64,000 nt of DNA, taken from Chrysomallon squamiferum (Eukaryota > Mollusca > Gastropoda > Neomphalida > Peltospiridae). Positions 25,164 through 39,398 of this stretch are shown here, piece by piece. Below the pieces are notes generated by a model. The model saw nothing but the letters and a program-made list of their open reading frames with translations. It had not been told where the DNA came from and ran no database searches. The stretch spans positions 31,552,957 to 31,616,956 of the forward strand of contig CM022665.1 of assembly GCA_012295275.1 (NCBI GenBank), given 5' to 3'. Position numbers and translations under genes: made by a program. Numbering within the stretch: position 1 is the first letter of the stretch; each line of letters starts with the position of its first letter.

Positions 25164-25528
25164 GCACGCTATTTTCAATAAAGCTGTGCCAAACTTTCAT
25201 TAGTCAACAAATGCTTAAGCATAATATAAATCCACTTTCCTTGCGGTGTCGTAAATCGAAAGAACCATGCTTTTGACGACACGACAAACTCAGATCCATT
25301 TACATTTTTCTTTGTAAGTTGTCTTTTCTCAAATCCGTCGGTCAATACTATTCGGGGAAACCACTATATGGACAACAAGTCCCCTTGTTGGAGATCGTTT
25401 CTCATTCTGATTACGACAAGCATATCGCGAGGTAGTAATCGTTAATGATAGTAACGGGAATAAAGTAGGCTATCTGGGAATGAGGAATATTGTATAGGAA
25501 AATCACAGAAGAAGATAAATCTGTAAAG

Positions 25529-25655
<127 letters not shown>

Positions 25656-26873
25656 TATTAAACAAATCCATTACTAGAAAACTGTATTTTACAAGGAAGA
25701 GTTATTAATACTTTTTGGATGTAAATACTTTACCATCTAATCTTGATTTTCTACTCAATGTTTTCCATTTTGTTAGTCTGTATATATGTATGTATACGTG
25801 TATATGTCTGTTCCTGAATTATCCCAAAATAGCATTACTACACAACAAATCTCTTTTTATCAAACGATTTCAGGTCATTCTCTACGATTGAAAAAAAAAT
25901 TCCTTTTTGATATAATTATCTTCTTTCTATTATATTTTTATGATTTTTTTTTTAACATTATTTATTTTGTTCAGTGTACAAAAGGCTGGTTTCTGAAGTG
26001 AAATCGTAATATCATGGTACACCATTAAACGAGACAATGCTTTGTTATTATTACATAAGTAAAGGAAAGTTTTGAAATGCACAACCATGTACAAATAATT
26101 TTATTGTTGTGAGATTCTGTGGTTTCACTCCTTATATCATATCTCACAATCTACGTACAAAGTAAACAAGTATGTTAAAAGATAGTGCAAATATTTTAGT
26201 GTAATGAGTTTTTGCAATCATATATACTTAATGCATTACACTCTACAGGTCTGGACGAAAGTGCATTATAGTTTACATTCAATTTTTTTTTTCGTCTTCT
26301 TCTTCTAATATTTCTTTTTCTGTAATGTAGATTCATAGCAAAACATTTTTAAAAATTATTCTTATTTAGAAAGAATGCAAAAAAGAAGAAAAAAAACCCG
26401 AAGAAAACGAAATAGAAAAAATCTTTGACAAGTTTTCATGTTATATCCGAAAGTCAGTGAAAACAATCTTAAATCACAATAGAAAAAAAAACCAGCCCAA
26501 AAGCTGAAGATAAATAAACTAAACATACGCTATGGTTTGCGCAGAAGAAGTGAAAAAAAAGACAACAGTTGACGTGAAAAACTGTTGTTAGATTTAAGTT
26601 CGTTTAATATTGATAGTTATTTCTTTATTCTAATACTGCCTGGAAACTAAGCAACAAACAGGTTTAATGGTGCCAATAATAAATGTCCATAAAAAGCAAT
26701 CAGATATGTGATATCAAGAGTAAAGTGTCCCGCCGAGAGTTGTGACGAAACCAAGAGAACACACAAGTGCTGGCCTTATTACACTAGAATCGTCTCATGT
26801 GGTTTTGTTAAAGTATGGGACACGGCAGTTATTGCTACAGAAACAATCTGTTGAATATTTAGAAAACAATTTT

Positions 26874-26977
<104 letters not shown>

Positions 26978-28311
26978 GTGTTGGTATGTGTGTTTGTACG
27001 TAATGTTATTTATTTGTAGGTATGTGTATGTGTGTGTGTGCGTGTGCGCATGTATATGTATGTGCGTGTATGTGCGTGCCTATGTATGTATGTCTGTGCG
27101 TAAATACGTAAACATTCGGCACTGTTGAAGATCTTTATAAATAAAAAAAATCATTTACTCTACATGTCTATTTAAAAAATATATATTTAAAAAAATTAAA
27201 AATAAAATAATGTCCTGTCTAGATTTTATATTACTTCTCCTTATCGATGTATTCTTAAAGACTCATGTCTTTCCATTACTTGATAATTATTCCTCTGTTC
27301 TGCTCACATAAAATAAGTTTGTGATAATCAGAAAAAAAAATCAATCAATAATTGATCACCCATTGGCAATAAACAGCGATATATATCCGTTTTCTTGAGT
27401 TATAACACCACGTAATTTCATCGTGAGAAACATACGCACTTATTCCTTTAAAGTGAAAAGAAAAAAAAATCAAATCTTATCAAGGCTGATACGCTATTAA
27501 ATGATGATTATGTAGACTGATTGATCATTAACTGAAAGCTCTGGCTCCGTGTAGTCATACAACGAGTAACTGAACGCACCTATCAGCTGATGCTAAATAT
27601 AAATGAAATGCAAATTATTTTGAAAAAGATACCCGTTTATTTATCAGATACTGAGTAAGCCAAAAAAAAAGAAAAGAAAAGAAAAAAGAAGTCAGCTCAA
27701 AAATTGATTTTGAAAAGATGGACGATAAAACAAGAAAGAAAAAAAGAGACAAAAAGAAGAAGGTAAATTAAACAAGTTTAGTTTAAAAATAAATCATTCT
27801 TTAATACAAAAAGTTAACAATGTAGTATTAATTAATTGACAAATTAATTTATTTATTTTAGTTTATTTCATATTATTATTATTATTATTTTTTTTTTTTT
27901 TTTTTTTAGTTTTGTTTTGTTTTTAAGAGTTTTTGGACGGTTGCCGTGTGTGCTATCAGCTTAAAATCGTCAGCAACGTAAATAAAATAAAATAAAATAA
28001 ATACTTTTTCCAAATATTTTAGGCTAAAAAAGCAACAACAATCAAACAAATAAACAAAGCAGAACCAGATATAGTATCGGTCACTTAATAAAAATAATAT
28101 TGTTGTAAACAACAGACATTTTTATCTGAACACGTGGACATAAAAGCAAGTCTGAACATTATTGTTAGGGTTAACCCCGCGGCTGCAATAATTACAGGCT
28201 ACATAAAATATGAAGTGTCGTACATTTAAACGTCATAAATATATTTATGTTTTTAAATATTATTACCTATCTAAAACATGGAATGGTGAAGTTAAAATTT
28301 AAAAATTAACC

Positions 28312-28316
<5 letters not shown>

Positions 28317-28380
<64 letters not shown>
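28317..28380. repeat. (CT)n microsatellite
   Basis: Uninterrupted CT dinucleotides of about 64 bases, with AT-rich sequence on both sides. Confidence 0.95.
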
Positions 28381-28382
<2 letters not shown>

Positions 28383-28991
28383 AAATAAGATCACTGGTTC
28401 TGGTAAAAGTATTATATCTGTACTATTTCAAAAATTGGCCTCCCAACAATATGTGTGTGTGTGCCTGTGTGTGTGTGTTTGTTTCAAGTCGAACACCAAG
28501 AATTATAAACTGCATTTACTTTTGAATTACTAATTCTAAGTCGCCAATAACAAACCAATGCTCACTGTTTCCTTTTCATTAAATATTAATATTTTTGCTA
28601 CGGCTTCGTATGATTAATGACTTCCACTACAGAGAAATGACATTCAAATACAATCGCTTTGTGGCCAAATGATAAAATGGTTCGTGCCATATGAAACCAT
28701 AGTCAATGGTTTCTAAGGTTTTGTGTCAGCTGTGACGTTTTCTTTTCATGAAGACTCCATAGACAAATTCTTTGAATCAAAAGCAAAATTCTTGTTAAGT
28801 CTATTTTCACCCCAAGCAAAGTTCTGTAACGTTTTATTAGAGAACGTTGTATAAAAGATTGCTATGAAGTTGATATTGGATTATTATTATGATAATAATG
28901 AGGGGGCGTCGAAAAAAAAATGTTTGAGATCAGTTGATAAATGTAAAAATAATAAAACTTCAATAAAAGATGAATAAGAACAACAACCAAA

Positions 28992-29009
28992 ATAATAATA
29001 ATAATAATA

Positions 29010-29040
<31 letters not shown>
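28992..29040. repeat. Palindromic (AAT)n(ATT)n followed by (GAA)n
   Basis: AAT units switch to ATT units, giving a self-complementary block, then a short (GAA)n run to 29056. The same layout occurs at 503-563. Confidence 0.9.
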
Positions 29041-30169
29041 GAAGAAGAAGAAGAAGTAATTGATGAATTCTTAGCGAAATTTTCTGACATGGAGATTAAC
29101 ATAAAGAGACTACCTCGTTATTTTTCTGCCTCAAAACGTGAGTTTCACAAAATAAACAATAAAAATGTTACTCGTAATTTTTTTACGTTAAAAGGATCCG
29201 TTAAATGTTGTTCTCTAAACTGAAATTCGATAAAAGGTTTTTTGGGGGTGGGGGGTAATGTATATAACTGTTTGAAATAATATAAACAAAATTATTGCTT
29301 GTTTTTAGTCTAGACTCTAAAAGGAACTTTTAAATGCTGTACTTCAAACAGAAATCAAAAAGATTTCTTAGTTTTAGCTAGTTTTACATTATGTAAACAG
29401 CTTTTTGAAAGATTTGCAAAAAAGTAAAATTAGATATAAATACTGTGTTGTTAATCGTGACGTTAAAAAGAAAAGTTTTGCGTACTGAATGGATTATGTC
29501 AGATGTTAGCTTTTCTTAGCTGTTTATGTAATGTATATTCGTTTGAAATAACAACAACAAAAAACAATCAAATGAAAAACAAGAAAAATAACAATATTTT
29601 TTCCCTGTACCAAGTCGTTGCGTTTTGTTTTACAAGGCTATACAAACGCGTCAGCAAACTGTTTTCAAACTAAGGAGAAATGTTCTTACACAACACTGCA
29701 TGGAAAGTTAATTAGTCTTACATCATTAGTGCGTTGCGTGTCTAACCCAACTCTGTGGTTTGTGATTAATCATAACGTATTGTGTCCAGTAAAACTGTAT
29801 TGTTTGTAATTAATCATAACTTGTTTCATGTATTTATTTATTTTTATTTTTAGACTTAAATTACTTTTTTAATCATCCGTTAACAATGACGCTTAGAGCG
29901 GATTACTTAATGTTAGTACCTCATTGGCGCCTTTTTGGCTCAACTTTTGTTTATCAAAGAAAATACTTTTTTGTATTCTTTTTTGAAACCTTAATGGACA
30001 TAAAAATAAAAATATATTATTTGATGTGTGAAGTTAAGTCATTTTTTTTAATTTTATTTTTATTATTATTATTATTTTATTTATTTATTTATTTATTTTT
30101 AGTGTTAAAACTAAACTTTGAAATATGTGATGTTGATGAATATTTGAAACTGGCAATTAATAAAATAAT

Positions 30170-30375
30170 GTATGTATATATATGTATGCACGTATATATG
30201 CATGCATGTATGTATATATATGTATGTATGTATATATGTATGTATGTATGTATTTATGTATGTATATATATGTATGTATGTATGTATGTGTGTGTGTGTG
30301 TATGTATGTATGCATGTATATATGTATGTATGTATGTATGTGTGTGTGTGTGTGTGTATGTATATATATATGATT
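30170..30375. repeat. (TATG)n tetranucleotide array
   Basis: About 200 bases of TATG/TGTA units mixed with TGTG and TATA. It keeps all three + strand frames open, so the 167-codon frame overlapping it is not a gene. Confidence 0.9.
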
Positions 30376-32038
30376 TTGTGAATGTATGATTATTACAACT
30401 TACGTAATGCTAGAAGTGTCAACGACAGCTGTTGTAGATGTAATAGTAGTAGTAGCTGTAGTTGTAGTATAGTAGTAATGGTAGCAGTGGTAGTAGCAGT
30501 AGTCGTGGTGGTGTTGGTGTGACAGTAATAGCTGCAGTAGCTGTATTAGAAATAATAATTATGATAGTAGTAGTAATAGTAGTGGTAATAGTAATACAGC
30601 AACAATAATAACAACTATTAGCATCTAAAAAGAAAAAGAAGAAAAAAACTAGTAACAGCAGTAGTAGCAATAGTTGTAGTAGTTGTTGTAGTAGTACGTA
30701 GTTATAATAACAGTAGCAGATGGTAGCAACAATATAGTGTACATGATAGGTATGATAGCCAAATAGGTAAGAAGGTATCCATTTACATTTATTGTCACTG
30801 TATATTCAATCAGTGAAACTTGTATAAACTCGTTTAAACATGTCTGCGAAATAACCAAGAACAAAGACTCAAAAATAAAATACTTTTCAAAACATGTTCG
30901 ATCAGAGCAGACAATATTTAAATTATGGGTGTTTCTTTAACCTTTTATTTTTAACTGTAAACAGTCATTAATTGTTATATATACAATTTTATGTAACAGT
31001 TATCTTTCGTTTGTAGTAAAAAGTTAATATCATTTCTTTCTTTGTTCTTCAGAAACCTCTAAAAGGCAACAAATGAGATCTGAATACATAGGATTAACTA
31101 TTAATATTGTGAAATGATTAAAATAGATCAAGCTTAGCGTAACACCCATTTGTGTATTCTTGGAGCCAGTATAACATGACTTCTATATAAATACTTATAT
31201 AAAAATTAGTCGTGTTGTACGTACTGGTAACTATCAGGTGTCTCATTGTAAAGAGCTTTACAATTTATACGTGACAAACTTAATCTGTTAGGTAACAGTT
31301 TAAGTGTATATACACAATAGCGTTCGAGTTGTTAATTAATATGATTAACACATAGTGTTTATACTGACCTTTATTTGAACTCTTGTGTAATTTTTCTATA
31401 ACTGTGGGTTTGCATATAGAGTACGCTCAAATACGTATTCAGATGTTGATAGATGTGACATTTAATTCAGTTAAAAACTCAAACTTACTGAAGGGACCCT
31501 GAAGCTTATGCTTCCTTAGTTTCACAATAGATCCGCTCTGACTACTGCTACAACTACTACTACTGTTACTATTACTACTACTGTCACTACTACTAACTGC
31601 TACTACTACTATTACCTCTACTACCAAACTTATTAAAATTACTGCTGTTCTTTTCCTCCAGTAAGCTCTGTTGATATGTTTCTGCAATTAGAGAGATTTA
31701 TAATAACGGGCATACAACATTTTAAAAGTTCTATATTACATTTAAGAAAGCTATAAATTACACTACGAGAATATGTGTTCATGTTGTGTCTTGTTGCCTG
31801 GCCATGGTGAAGTGCTTTGTTCAGAAAAAAACGAACAACGTTGAGAACAACGGCAAAGAATTTTGTCCACGCGTCGTTGACATTTCGTTTACACATCGAC
31901 GAAGCGTGCGACCTTTTAATTCAAATCAGAGATCACGTCGCAGATATCCATTATGCCTGTCAATCATTTTGGAAATAACCAAACGTAAACGTTATACACG
32001 ACACTAAAAATGTATAAGATATGCATGTGAGTGTCGGT

Positions 32039-32094
32039 GTGTGTGTGTGTGTATATATATATATATTCATATGTAATATCACACACACACACAC
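32039..32094. repeat. (GT)n(TA)n ... (CA)n block
   Basis: GT units, TA units and CA units follow one another with a short spacer. The two sides can pair with each other as a hairpin. Confidence 0.85.
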
Positions 32095-32237
32095 ATACAG
32101 GACGGACTGTAAAGAAAAAGAAAAGGAAAGAAAGAAAGAAAAAAAAAACACACAAAAAAACAACAACCCCAAAATAAAACAAAACAAAACAAAGCAAAAT
32201 CCAACAAAAAAAGAAAACAAACGATATATATATAGAG

Positions 32238-32463
32238 AGGGTGGTCCAAAAGTAGGTGGACAGTAAATGGTAACATTTATTTAAATTATTTGCCATTATG
32301 AGTTCTCTGGGTTATCTGAAAAGAAAACAGATTAAAATTTAAATAATTGTAGTTATAAAATTTTAAATAATATAGCAAAAATACCATAGTTATAATGAAC
32401 ACCATTGTAATAATATAACCCTAACCTAACCCACATACTGTCCACCTACTTTTGGACCACCCT
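32238..32463. mobile_element. MITE with perfect 28-bp terminal inverted repeats
   Basis: Left end 32238-32265 begins AGGGTGGTCCAAAAGTAGG; right end 32436-32463 is its exact reverse complement. The 226-bp element is AT-rich inside and encodes nothing. The right side is followed by GTA, so the end could be read as CAGGGTGG next to TA, the pattern of Tc1/mariner (IS630) elements. The left side is next to a TA-rich run but lacks a clean TA at the matching base. The mariner assignment is inference from the end sequence and length. Confidence 0.8.
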
Positions 32464-33616
32464 GTATGTGTATAGATATATTTTTTTAATAAGAAATTAA
32501 AATAGATGATTTATACGGTTATAACGCTAGATTCTTCAGTTAAGAGGCTATGATTTGCCTCAAACCATTAAACTGCACAGTGTTTGCAATCCTAAGGATA
32601 CTACTATTATTTAGTGTTTGTATAAAGATCAATTTTAGTTTTCATATAAATTTTCTGTACTGTCTAAACACTGAGATTTATTCAAAAGGCAAATGATAAC
32701 ATTTTAAAATGTCTGAAATTGATACCACTTGACTGTAAGCAAGGCTGTGAAACTGTCGTCTGCTAATCGATGTTATATAACTGTTATAGAAACGTCATGC
32801 ATGCCAAAGTGGTATCACAGTCTGTTCAGATATTGTGTTTTCGATTGTATTTGTAAAATGCATTCACCTGTGAGATAACGAAGGTAAATGTTATTCACTC
32901 GGTGAACTTGGGCAGCAGACAAAATAGATTTGTTTGTAAACAATACTTCACTTGTCATAACCAGTCCTCTAAGGTAGGTCCTCTGAGCTGTTTATCATAC
33001 CGGGCAATGCAGGGCTCTATGGATTTCTGATTATGGGAAAGTAATTAATAACAAATATTCCCAGTTGCCGATCGATTAGAATAGTTCTACGTTCTATTTG
33101 TGTGTGTATGCGCGTGCATTCGTATGTATGTATGTTCTGTATCCCAACAGCAACGTATATTTGACATGTAATATCTATTATATGGTTGATTTTTTTATTA
33201 TTATTTTTTTAAGCTTTTATACATTCGTTATTGCTTTTATTTTACATTTAGATATAGTTTAATGGCGGCCGAATTTCGAGTATGTTTGTTTGTTTTTTCA
33301 TAGAATATTTATATAAAAGAATTTGTAAATGAATACTGGTTGGTTGCTTAAATTTTTTTTTTTCTGTTAAGATCTCGTTAAACATTTACTCCTAAACGAA
33401 TATATCTATTAATCGAAATGTCTGTGAAACAGGTCTTTTGATGGATCTTATATAAAAAAATTCGAATCACAATATTGAAGTATTATTATTCTAAGTAGAT
33501 ACGTGTTCATCTCTAAATACTTTTGTATCAATCTTCTAACACTTCGGTGGTAAGTGCATGTTATTAGCGATAACACAAAACCAATTCACTTTAAAAATTT
33601 AACGCATAATTTTGTC

Positions 33617-33617
<1 letters not shown>

Positions 33618-33651
<34 letters not shown>
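33618..33651. repeat. (AAT)n microsatellite
   Basis: About eleven AAT units, about 1.3 kb downstream of the stop of the 378-codon - strand gene. Confidence 0.9.
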
Positions 33652-33654
<3 letters not shown>

Positions 33655-34396
33655 TTGTTCTTTGTTTCGTTATAGACTATTGTTATGATTGCAAAAGATT
33701 GCAATGTTTAATGGGGTTTTTTGGAGGGGTTTTTTCGTTCTTGTTTTGTTCAGTTACGATTATCATTACCATTGTAATAGATAACCATATTTACTTTTGG
33801 TGTCTTAAAAAGAAAAAAAAAATCATTACCTCTTGATAGGGATATACTTGAAAGTGCTTCTAAAACAAGAGTGTGCCATAAATAACTAGCTCTCCCCTCA
33901 GATGTTTTGTTTGCAGCTATTGAAGCACAACGCCCATGGCAAACTAAAGAGTCTTCGCGGTGACAGTAAGCACTTGTAAGTTTTATTGAATGTCGTAAAT
34001 AAAATAGTCGCATTCGTGATCGAGCTCTGTTTCGAAGGGACGTAACTGCTCGTTTGTCAACAAAATAGTTTTGTTATGGATTACTTCCCTTGAAAACGGT
34101 AATTTTTAAATGGTTTTGCGTAAACGTTTTCCCCCTATTTTTCTTTCGCTCTCATTATGGTTTCTGTTTTTCTTTGATTTTCTTTATTTTTCTCTCATTT
34201 CTAAAGGTTTTTTCTGGTCACAGATACATACAGCTTACTCATGTATTTGCTTGCAGTTCATCAAAATATAAATTACGTGCTTGACGACATCTCGCCCCCT
34301 CACAAACACACGCACACAGAAACGCGCACAAACACAAAAAATTTACATACTAAGTATTCATTCATACAAAAGATCAAAATCAAATAATACATTAGC

Positions 34397-34402
34397 TTTA
34401 TT
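34397..34402 (-). terminator. Candidate polyadenylation signal of the 378-codon gene
   Basis: Reads AATAAA on the - strand, about 565 bases past the stop at 34967. Another copy lies at 34556-34561. Use of either is unproven. Confidence 0.3.
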
Positions 34403-34806
34403 ATATAATAAATAAATCGAATCTCTGAACATACAATCTGAAATAAATATATCATTTAAACAAATCACATTTCCCCTTTTTTCTATGCTTAGCAAAAGAT
34501 CTGCAGATCACATGCAGGCTATATCTTAAACGATATACTTTTCCCCCTTGCATCATTTATTAAAAATTGACGTAAATTTGAGATTATTCTACAGACCTAA
34601 CCCCCCACCCCAAAACCCCATCTTTGTTTTGTGCTTTTTGTGTATCAGGTTCGTTGAATACGTATTTGTAAATAAGAGAGATAACATTATTTCGTGCTGT
34701 TCTTAAATATCTTGTATCCATGTATTGTTTTTATCACAAACTTTAATATCACTTGAGGCAATCATATGCGAATCAGAGCGCAATTTTTCCTTTCTTCCTT
34801 TCTTGT

Positions 34807-34837
<31 letters not shown>

Positions 34838-34966
34838 CACATCTTTATGTAGAAACATATTTCATCTTAAAAGTTATAAGCCACAAAGATGTCACCTGCA
34901 TTTGTTTCTGAAATCATGGATTGAAATGCTGGCAATTAGGTATATATTTAAAGAAACCACACAGTA

Positions 34967-36103
34967 TTACAAGGGATCATCACTGAGAGAGGATACAATT
35001 GATAAACTTGACTCTGTTCTTTTGCTAGCGTTTGGATGTTTGCTTTCAACAAACTCAAGCTTGTCCGGCAACCTCTCAGGTAATTTGTACTCGACATCGG
35101 ATCCGGCAAAGAATACTGGATTAGAAACTTGATTTTCTCTGGCTAACAGCGGGGGTCCGAAATATACCTTGTAGGCCGGCTCTTCGATCATCTTCACTTT
35201 CCGTGGACTGACAAAAACCGGACAAAGAGAGTTCCCCGTAGGATCAAGCAACTTAGGTATGTTAAGTTTACTAGGATCCCTTTTTGGTTTAAATTTGACT
35301 AAGTCTCGGCTGACTGTGCCGTTTATCAGTTTGTAATTTAAGTCACGGACGTTAGAAAAATACAGAGGAGTTGTGGCTTTTCCGTGATGTTTCATCTTCA
35401 TTTTTAGTTTGGCTATCACGTACGCCGCTTGTTCGTTCTTCCGTAAACGACTCGAATCCTTTGATTCATCAGAATCATATTCATTGATACTTTCTGCGCG
35501 TTCTCCTCGAAGGTAGTTCAGAAATGTTGTCTTAGCAATGTCACCCCTTGCGACCATTGTCTGTACCTCCTGTTGACTGAGTTCTGGAAAGAATCGCCTT
35601 ACCAAAGCCACTGTTATAACATTTTGTTGGGTTACTCTCAGACCTGGAAAGGATGATTCCGTTAATTCCCGCATAGCATTGCGCGATGACAGTTTGTGAC
35701 ATTCACGACAAAGACTAGGTCCCATCACTTCACAGCATTGTTCAACAGTTGCTGCTTGCAAATCGTCCATGTTCGGACTATTCGGATGTTTCGTGGAAAT
35801 GCCCGAACTAGCCCGACTACTAACGGTACCTGGTGTTCGATGTGCCTGTCTTGTGTTTGAAACAGAACTGTATGTTGATTGTGGTCTGGATATGTCATCA
35901 TGGCGAACTGATTTCTGTGCCTGAACGAGTATCTGTCGGCGATTCTGATAGGCCGATTTGGCGCGTTCCTTATCTATTAAATTTACAACGTCATCGACGC
36001 TAATGGTTGGAGACTGACGAGAAGTAGTAGACGGAGATGTCCATGTCGAAGGTCGTTTCGGTGGGACGCAGTTATTCGTCTGACGTGGATAAGATCGACT
36101 CAC
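34967..36103 (-). CDS. Unrecognised protein, 378-codon terminal exon
   Basis: The - strand frame opens straight after a strong acceptor (TTTTTATTTCCCAG, ending at 36104) with GTG AGT CGA, so this is an internal boundary and not a start codon. It ends at 34967. I do not know the family. Residues 1-110 of the exon are Ser/Thr/Pro/Arg-rich and probably disordered. Residues about 112-205 look folded and helical, with four cysteines (QCCEVMGPSLCRECHKLSS, C123, C124, C132, C135) and then RELTESSFPGLRV and ALVRRFFPELSQQEV. The rest has short Tyr/Phe-rich motifs (TTPLYFSNVRDLNYKL, YKVYFGPPLL) and a Ser-rich tail. It has no signal peptide or membrane helix. The exon at 42359-42469 supplies the start in the right phase, for 415 residues in total. 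Confidence 0.8.
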   Translation of the reverse strand: MSRSYPRQTNNCVPPKRPSTWTSPSTTSRQSPTISVDDVVNLIDKERAKSAYQNRRQILVQAQKSVRHDDISRPQSTYSSVSNTRQAHRTPGTVSSRASSGISTKHPNSPNMDDLQAATVEQCCEVMGPSLCRECHKLSSRNAMRELTESSFPGLRVTQQNVITVALVRRFFPELSQQEVQTMVARGDIAKTTFLNYLRGERAESINEYDSDESKDSSRLRKNEQAAYVIAKLKMKMKHHGKATTPLYFSNVRDLNYKLINGTVSRDLVKFKPKRDPSKLNIPKLLDPTGNSLCPVFVSPRKVKMIEEPAYKVYFGPPLLARENQVSNPVFFAGSDVEYKLPERLPDKLEFVESKHPNASKRTESSLSIVSSLSDDPL

Positions 36104-39100
36104 CTGGGAAATAAAAACAACAAACTTATTACATCATTCAGAATTCTAAATAATTCTGTAATATTTTATAATTATGGTAAATCCTTTCAATACGTTATAA
36201 TTTTTTTTAAACTATAATCTGTATATGCTTCATATTTTATAGAGAAAACAAAGATTGAAAAACACGAGAGAGAAAAATTATACTAAAAATTTAAAACTTA
36301 AATCTAATTAATGTCATATACTTTAGCCATCGTTAAAAATAAAATAAAAATAAAAAACCCATAAAATAAAATAAAGAGAGACACCAAACTATGTAATAAA
36401 TAAATAATAGATAAACTGAAAATACATGTCATCACTATTAATATTATACAAAAAGAATAATGTGTTTTTTTCTCTGATTTTTACGCAACTTTTAATTACT
36501 TTTTGTGCAATTTATAAATCGTTTTAGATGTCTATAAAAATAGGGACAGAAACGCAATTTGAATCCTACTGATATATTCAAATTCGCGTTTAGGTTGGTA
36601 AAATAAATAAATAGTAACAGTAACAGTAGCATTAGTAGTAGTAACAACAACAATTATAATCAAAATAGTAGTAGTAATACAGCTGCTACTACTACTACTA
36701 CTACTATTACTACGACTATAGCAATTAATAATAATAATAATAGTCAATTACTGAATTAAATGTTCAGCTAATTTAATGATCAGGTGTGGATTTATATGTT
36801 GTGAATTCTACAATTTAAAGAAAATGAAAATTATTTACGTTATTATTATAAAAAACAAAACACACTATTATACGGTTATTAGTATAATAGTAATAATAAT
36901 AATTTATTTATTGTTTTTACTCACTCATATTTGCGTTGTAAAAAGTTCTTAAAAAACAAGGTAATTTGATTCTCTGTGAAGTGGTTTATTAATAGCTAAG
37001 CTTCACTGATCAAGTACATTGAAAGAAGCAGTGTAATTGTATATTTTCACGTAGCTGTGTTACTGCTGTTGTCTTGGTCAGAGCGTGTAGGTAAACAAAT
37101 AAACACTGACACACACACACGCACACACATATATTAGCTTGAAGAAAACATTATTTTAAGTAATTTTTAAAAATATTTCTTCTGGTTATTATTAAACACA
37201 ATTCAGTAGTTTTAAAAAAAAAAAATAAAAAAAATAAAAACACAACAAAGAACAACAACATAATTATGATAATTATTAATATTCCTATCATTATTTATTT
37301 TATTATCATCATTACAATAATTACTACTTCTGCTACAACTATTATTATAAAAAGAAAGAGATTTCCATTCAAAAACATTTGCTTAATATGAAAGATGTTT
37401 TTTTTTCTTTTTTTTTTTTTTTAACGTTGTCTTCTCTAATTTAAAAAAAAGAAGATATATTTATATTTATGCTCTTTCATAAGTGTTAATAAAAAGGGAA
37501 AGAACATTGTTGTTCATATATACAAAATAAAACAATAAATGTCTATATCCATTTTAAAATCATTAAATTATATATCTATATCTATATATATATATATATA
37601 TATATTTGAACTCCTGTAACGTTCCTATAACACTGTAACCAGTGATTCTAACTTATTTTTATTATTCTCAGTTATACTCAACAATAATCAACATCACACG
37701 TGATCTTACGATCACAGAATTACCGTATCATCTTTAGATGTCCATCCTCCGTAACTGTTGCACCTTTTCTTTCGTGGTGCAAATTTTACAAACATTGTAT
37801 AATAGATTCCGTTGCAGAATACTGGAATTAATACGATGCAGGATGTAAATCATGCGCGTAAGAAAAGTTGTAGTTTCACTAGTTAATTAAACCGTTGTAT
37901 GTCGAGCAACAACTCAATGTATTTCTTAATTGTAGAACTTGTTTCATTGACTAAGTTTCAGAACTGGAATTTTCAATTTCAGAATTTAAACAGTTCATGA
38001 CGTTTTCTGAAATTCGTGAGTTAATACAGAAATTACAAGTAATCCTTTTTAATGATAAAAGATCATGTTATAATAAATAACAGTGCATCCAAAAATAATT
38101 TGAATGGAAACCAGAAATGCTAAAATTATAAAATTTTAAATCCTGCGAAAATCTGGTAAAACTGTAATGCTAGAAGAATCACAAGTAGTACTGTTATTAA
38201 GTAACATCAGAATAAACAGATACGTTTTCCACTGTTTAACTGAAATGCAGTAAACACAAATATGATCACAAATATTTCCCATGAACTACTTCTAACTGGT
38301 CCTGAATTTCAGTGTCTCTGTCAGTTTCTTATGTCAAAATACATTAGAATCAAAGAATGCACCTCAGAAAAAGAAAACTAGAATATTCCCCAAAGTCGAT
38401 CATTACGAAAAGAATATATTTCCAATGGACGACTGTTTCATGTATACACAGCACTTAAACTCAAGTCAAAGGTGGTAGATTTTGACGAAAAAAACAGATT
38501 AAGTTTACCAGCAATGCCTTGTTAGATGGATACACCACACACAAATCACAGATATTTCTGTAATGACACGGTTAAGGTGAAGGAAACATAATGACGATAT
38601 TTCTAAGCGTGAGTTGTTATATACTTTTGTCTTGTCTTTTGTATAGATTTTAGTTTCAAATGTGGTCTGAACTGCCCTACCACTTGTAATAAAATCACTG
38701 TATTGGGTGCATGCCTGGTGCACACAGACAATGGGCTGTGTGATTCGTACATAGTTAATATTGAGCGTTGAAGAAGATCGCTTGGTTGGCAGCCAATTTA
38801 GTTTACGGCTCATCAGATGTTTGACTAATCAGATGTTTAACTCGAAACATTAACACAGAAGTAAGCGTTGCATGCGGCATGCTGATGAGTATGTTCGATA
38901 GTGTATAATGTTCCACCACGGCTTATACGTATAAATAGCTTTAAGCTTAAGACGAGGATATTTGAAAAACTGATAACCTGATCAAAGGTTTCTGGTGAGT
39001 CGGTTATGTCATATTCAAAATATAAAATATAAGACGGGTATCAGTGTAAATTCCTTAAAGACCAGGAATATATATATATATATTTTTTTATTATTATTAT

Positions 39101-39336
39101 TATTAATTTAATTTAATAAAATTTAATTTATTTATTTACTTATTTTTCATGTTTTACTGCCTTGTGCTACGTTGAGGAGCGATTTAAAAAAAAAAGAAGA
39201 AAAAAGTGGGGGTTATCGTTCTTGTTCGTCTTTTGTGAAAACAAGCTATATAAAAACTGACATATCAAGAGCTTCTACTAGTATTACGGCTTTGTAGTAG
39301 GTGAATATTATAAATAATTTATATGGTAGTAAAATG

Positions 39337-39396
<60 letters not shown>
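39337..39396. repeat. (GT)n microsatellite
   Basis: About 30 uninterrupted GT units in the presumed intron of the 378-codon-exon gene. Confidence 0.95.

Positions 39397-39398
<2 letters not shown>

Noticed and set aside
29886-30389. 167-codon + strand frame
   Set aside because: Most of it is the TATG array, which keeps all three frames open; the rest is AT-rich with no recognisable protein.
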